Source of the DNA: Arthrobacter liuii
GTDB lineage: Bacteria > Actinomycetota > Actinomycetes > Actinomycetales > Micrococcaceae
Reading direction: 5' to 3'
Assembly (NCBI RefSeq): GCF_014639275.1
Contig: NZ_BMFW01000002.1
Coordinates: 124,487-188,486 of the forward strand
DNA: 64,000 nucleotides
The position numbers and the translations under genes were made by a program. A model generated the notes under the pieces. The model searched no databases and was not told the origin of the DNA. It was given only the letters and a program-made list of their open reading frames with translations. Shown one piece after another: positions 63,339-64,000 of the stretch. The stretch's first letter is position 1; each line of letters starts with the position of its first letter.

Positions 63339-64000
63339 GCACCCTCAAGAACCAGGGCGTCACGGACGCGGAGCACGCCGGCCACCTGCTGCGGCAGATG
63401 CTGAGGGTGCGCCGGCTCGAGGAAAAATGCATCGAGCTCTACAGCGCCGCCAAGATCCGCGGCTTCCTGCACGTCTACATCGGCGAGGAGGCCGTGGCCG
63501 CCGGAGTGATGGAAGCCCTGGCGCCGGAGGACGCGGTGGTGGCCACCTACCGGGAACACGGGCACGCCCTTTTGCGCCGCGTCTCCGCAGGTGCCATCCT
63601 CGCCGAAATGTACGGCCACGCCGAGGGCTGCTGCCGGGGCCGCGGCGGTTCCATGCACCTCTTCGACGCCGCCACCCGCTTCTACGGCGGAAACGCCATC
63701 GTGGCAGGCGGGCTGCCACTCGCCGTCGGCCTGGCGCTCGCGGACCGGATGGCCGGGCGCCAGCGGGTGACCGTCTGTTTCTTCGGCGAAGGCGCGGTGG
63801 CCGAAGGCGAGTTCCACGAAAGCATGAACCTGGCCGCGCTGTGGCAGCTGCCGGTCCTCTTCTGCTGCGAAAACAACCTCTACGCCATGGGTACCGCCCT
63901 GGGCCGTTCCGAATCCCAGACGGACATTGCCCTCAAGGCCGCCGCCTACGAGATCTCGGCGTGGGCGGTGGACGGCATGGACGTGCTCGCCGTCGAGCAA
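63335..64000 (+). CDS. 2-Oxoacid dehydrogenase E1 component alpha subunit (pyruvate/acetoin type), 3' partial
   Basis: The 222 codons visible are open to the window end. Start ATG overlaps the acsA stop. The sequence has [20 protein letters not shown], the substrate pocket [33 protein letters not shown], and the thiamine-diphosphate motif [20 protein letters not shown] ending AENN-like ([11 protein letters not shown]). It decarboxylates pyruvate, acetoin or a branched oxoacid with ThDP; the beta subunit and E2 presumably follow beyond the window. Pyruvate and acetoin types cannot be told apart here. Confidence 0.9.

Overview
The window is high-GC DNA with a compact gene layout, many GTG/TTG starts and ATGA/GTGA stop-start overlaps. 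The protein families (actinobacterial CtaC/CtaD, an LCP cell-wall ligase, a class F sortase, a PAS-ANTAR protein, an IdeR-type iron box, a CsoR-type copper operator) point to an aerobic soil actinobacterium. My best guess is the Arthrobacter/Pseudarthrobacter group of the Micrococcaceae. It reads as chromosome: I see no rRNA, tRNA, CRISPR, transposase or phage block.

Layout. 0-5.7 kb: end of a phenylacetate (paa) locus, with paaZ cut by the window edge, a TetR regulator, paaK and paaI. The TetR gene and paaI-paaK share an operator-like sequence. 6.0-16.4 kb: the acetate pair pta and ackA, separated by a sugar-acid catabolism block (MFS importer, FadR-type GntR regulator, enolase-superfamily dehydratase, semialdehyde dehydrogenase, XylX-like FAH-fold dehydratase) that looks like a Weimberg-type route to 2-oxoglutarate. 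16.4-24.4 kb: mixed housekeeping and redox genes (SQR-type flavoprotein, oligopeptidase B, flavin monooxygenase, Hsp20) and one decayed alpha/beta-hydrolase. 24.5-28.4 kb: NAD(P)HX dehydratase with a histidine phosphatase, then an LCP protein and a small tyrosine phosphatase.

28.5-35.2 kb: a probable copper and cell-envelope block (DUF305 lipoprotein, His-rich DUF6153-like protein, CopB-type P-ATPase under a CsoR-like palindrome, PAS-ANTAR regulator, lipoprotein, class F sortase, CHRD protein). 35.4-44.7 kb: NhaA antiporter, an IdeR-boxed iron(III) ABC importer, cytochrome oxidase subunits II and I, and a VIT-family metal transporter. 45.0-51.6 kb: a LacI-regulated operon for uptake and hydrolysis of a galactoside (binding protein, two permeases, GH42 beta-galactosidase; no ATPase). 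51.7-57.8 kb: small hypothetical gene, YbdK-type ligase, BBE-type flavoprotein, and two phosphoesterases, one of them broken. 58.0-64.0 kb: a tightly packed run of an SPW membrane protein, a Trypco1-domain protein, a phosphoribosyltransferase-hydrolase fusion, an erythromycin-esterase-family protein, an acetyl-CoA synthetase and a 2-oxoacid dehydrogenase E1 alpha subunit that runs off the end.

The most noteworthy observations are the 58-64 kb operon, a 32-bp-period intergenic repeat found at two distant loci in different arrangements, paired operators with fixed spacing in the sugar-acid and galactoside clusters, and two genes that look freshly broken. All functions are read from sequence motifs and family knowledge; no database search was run.
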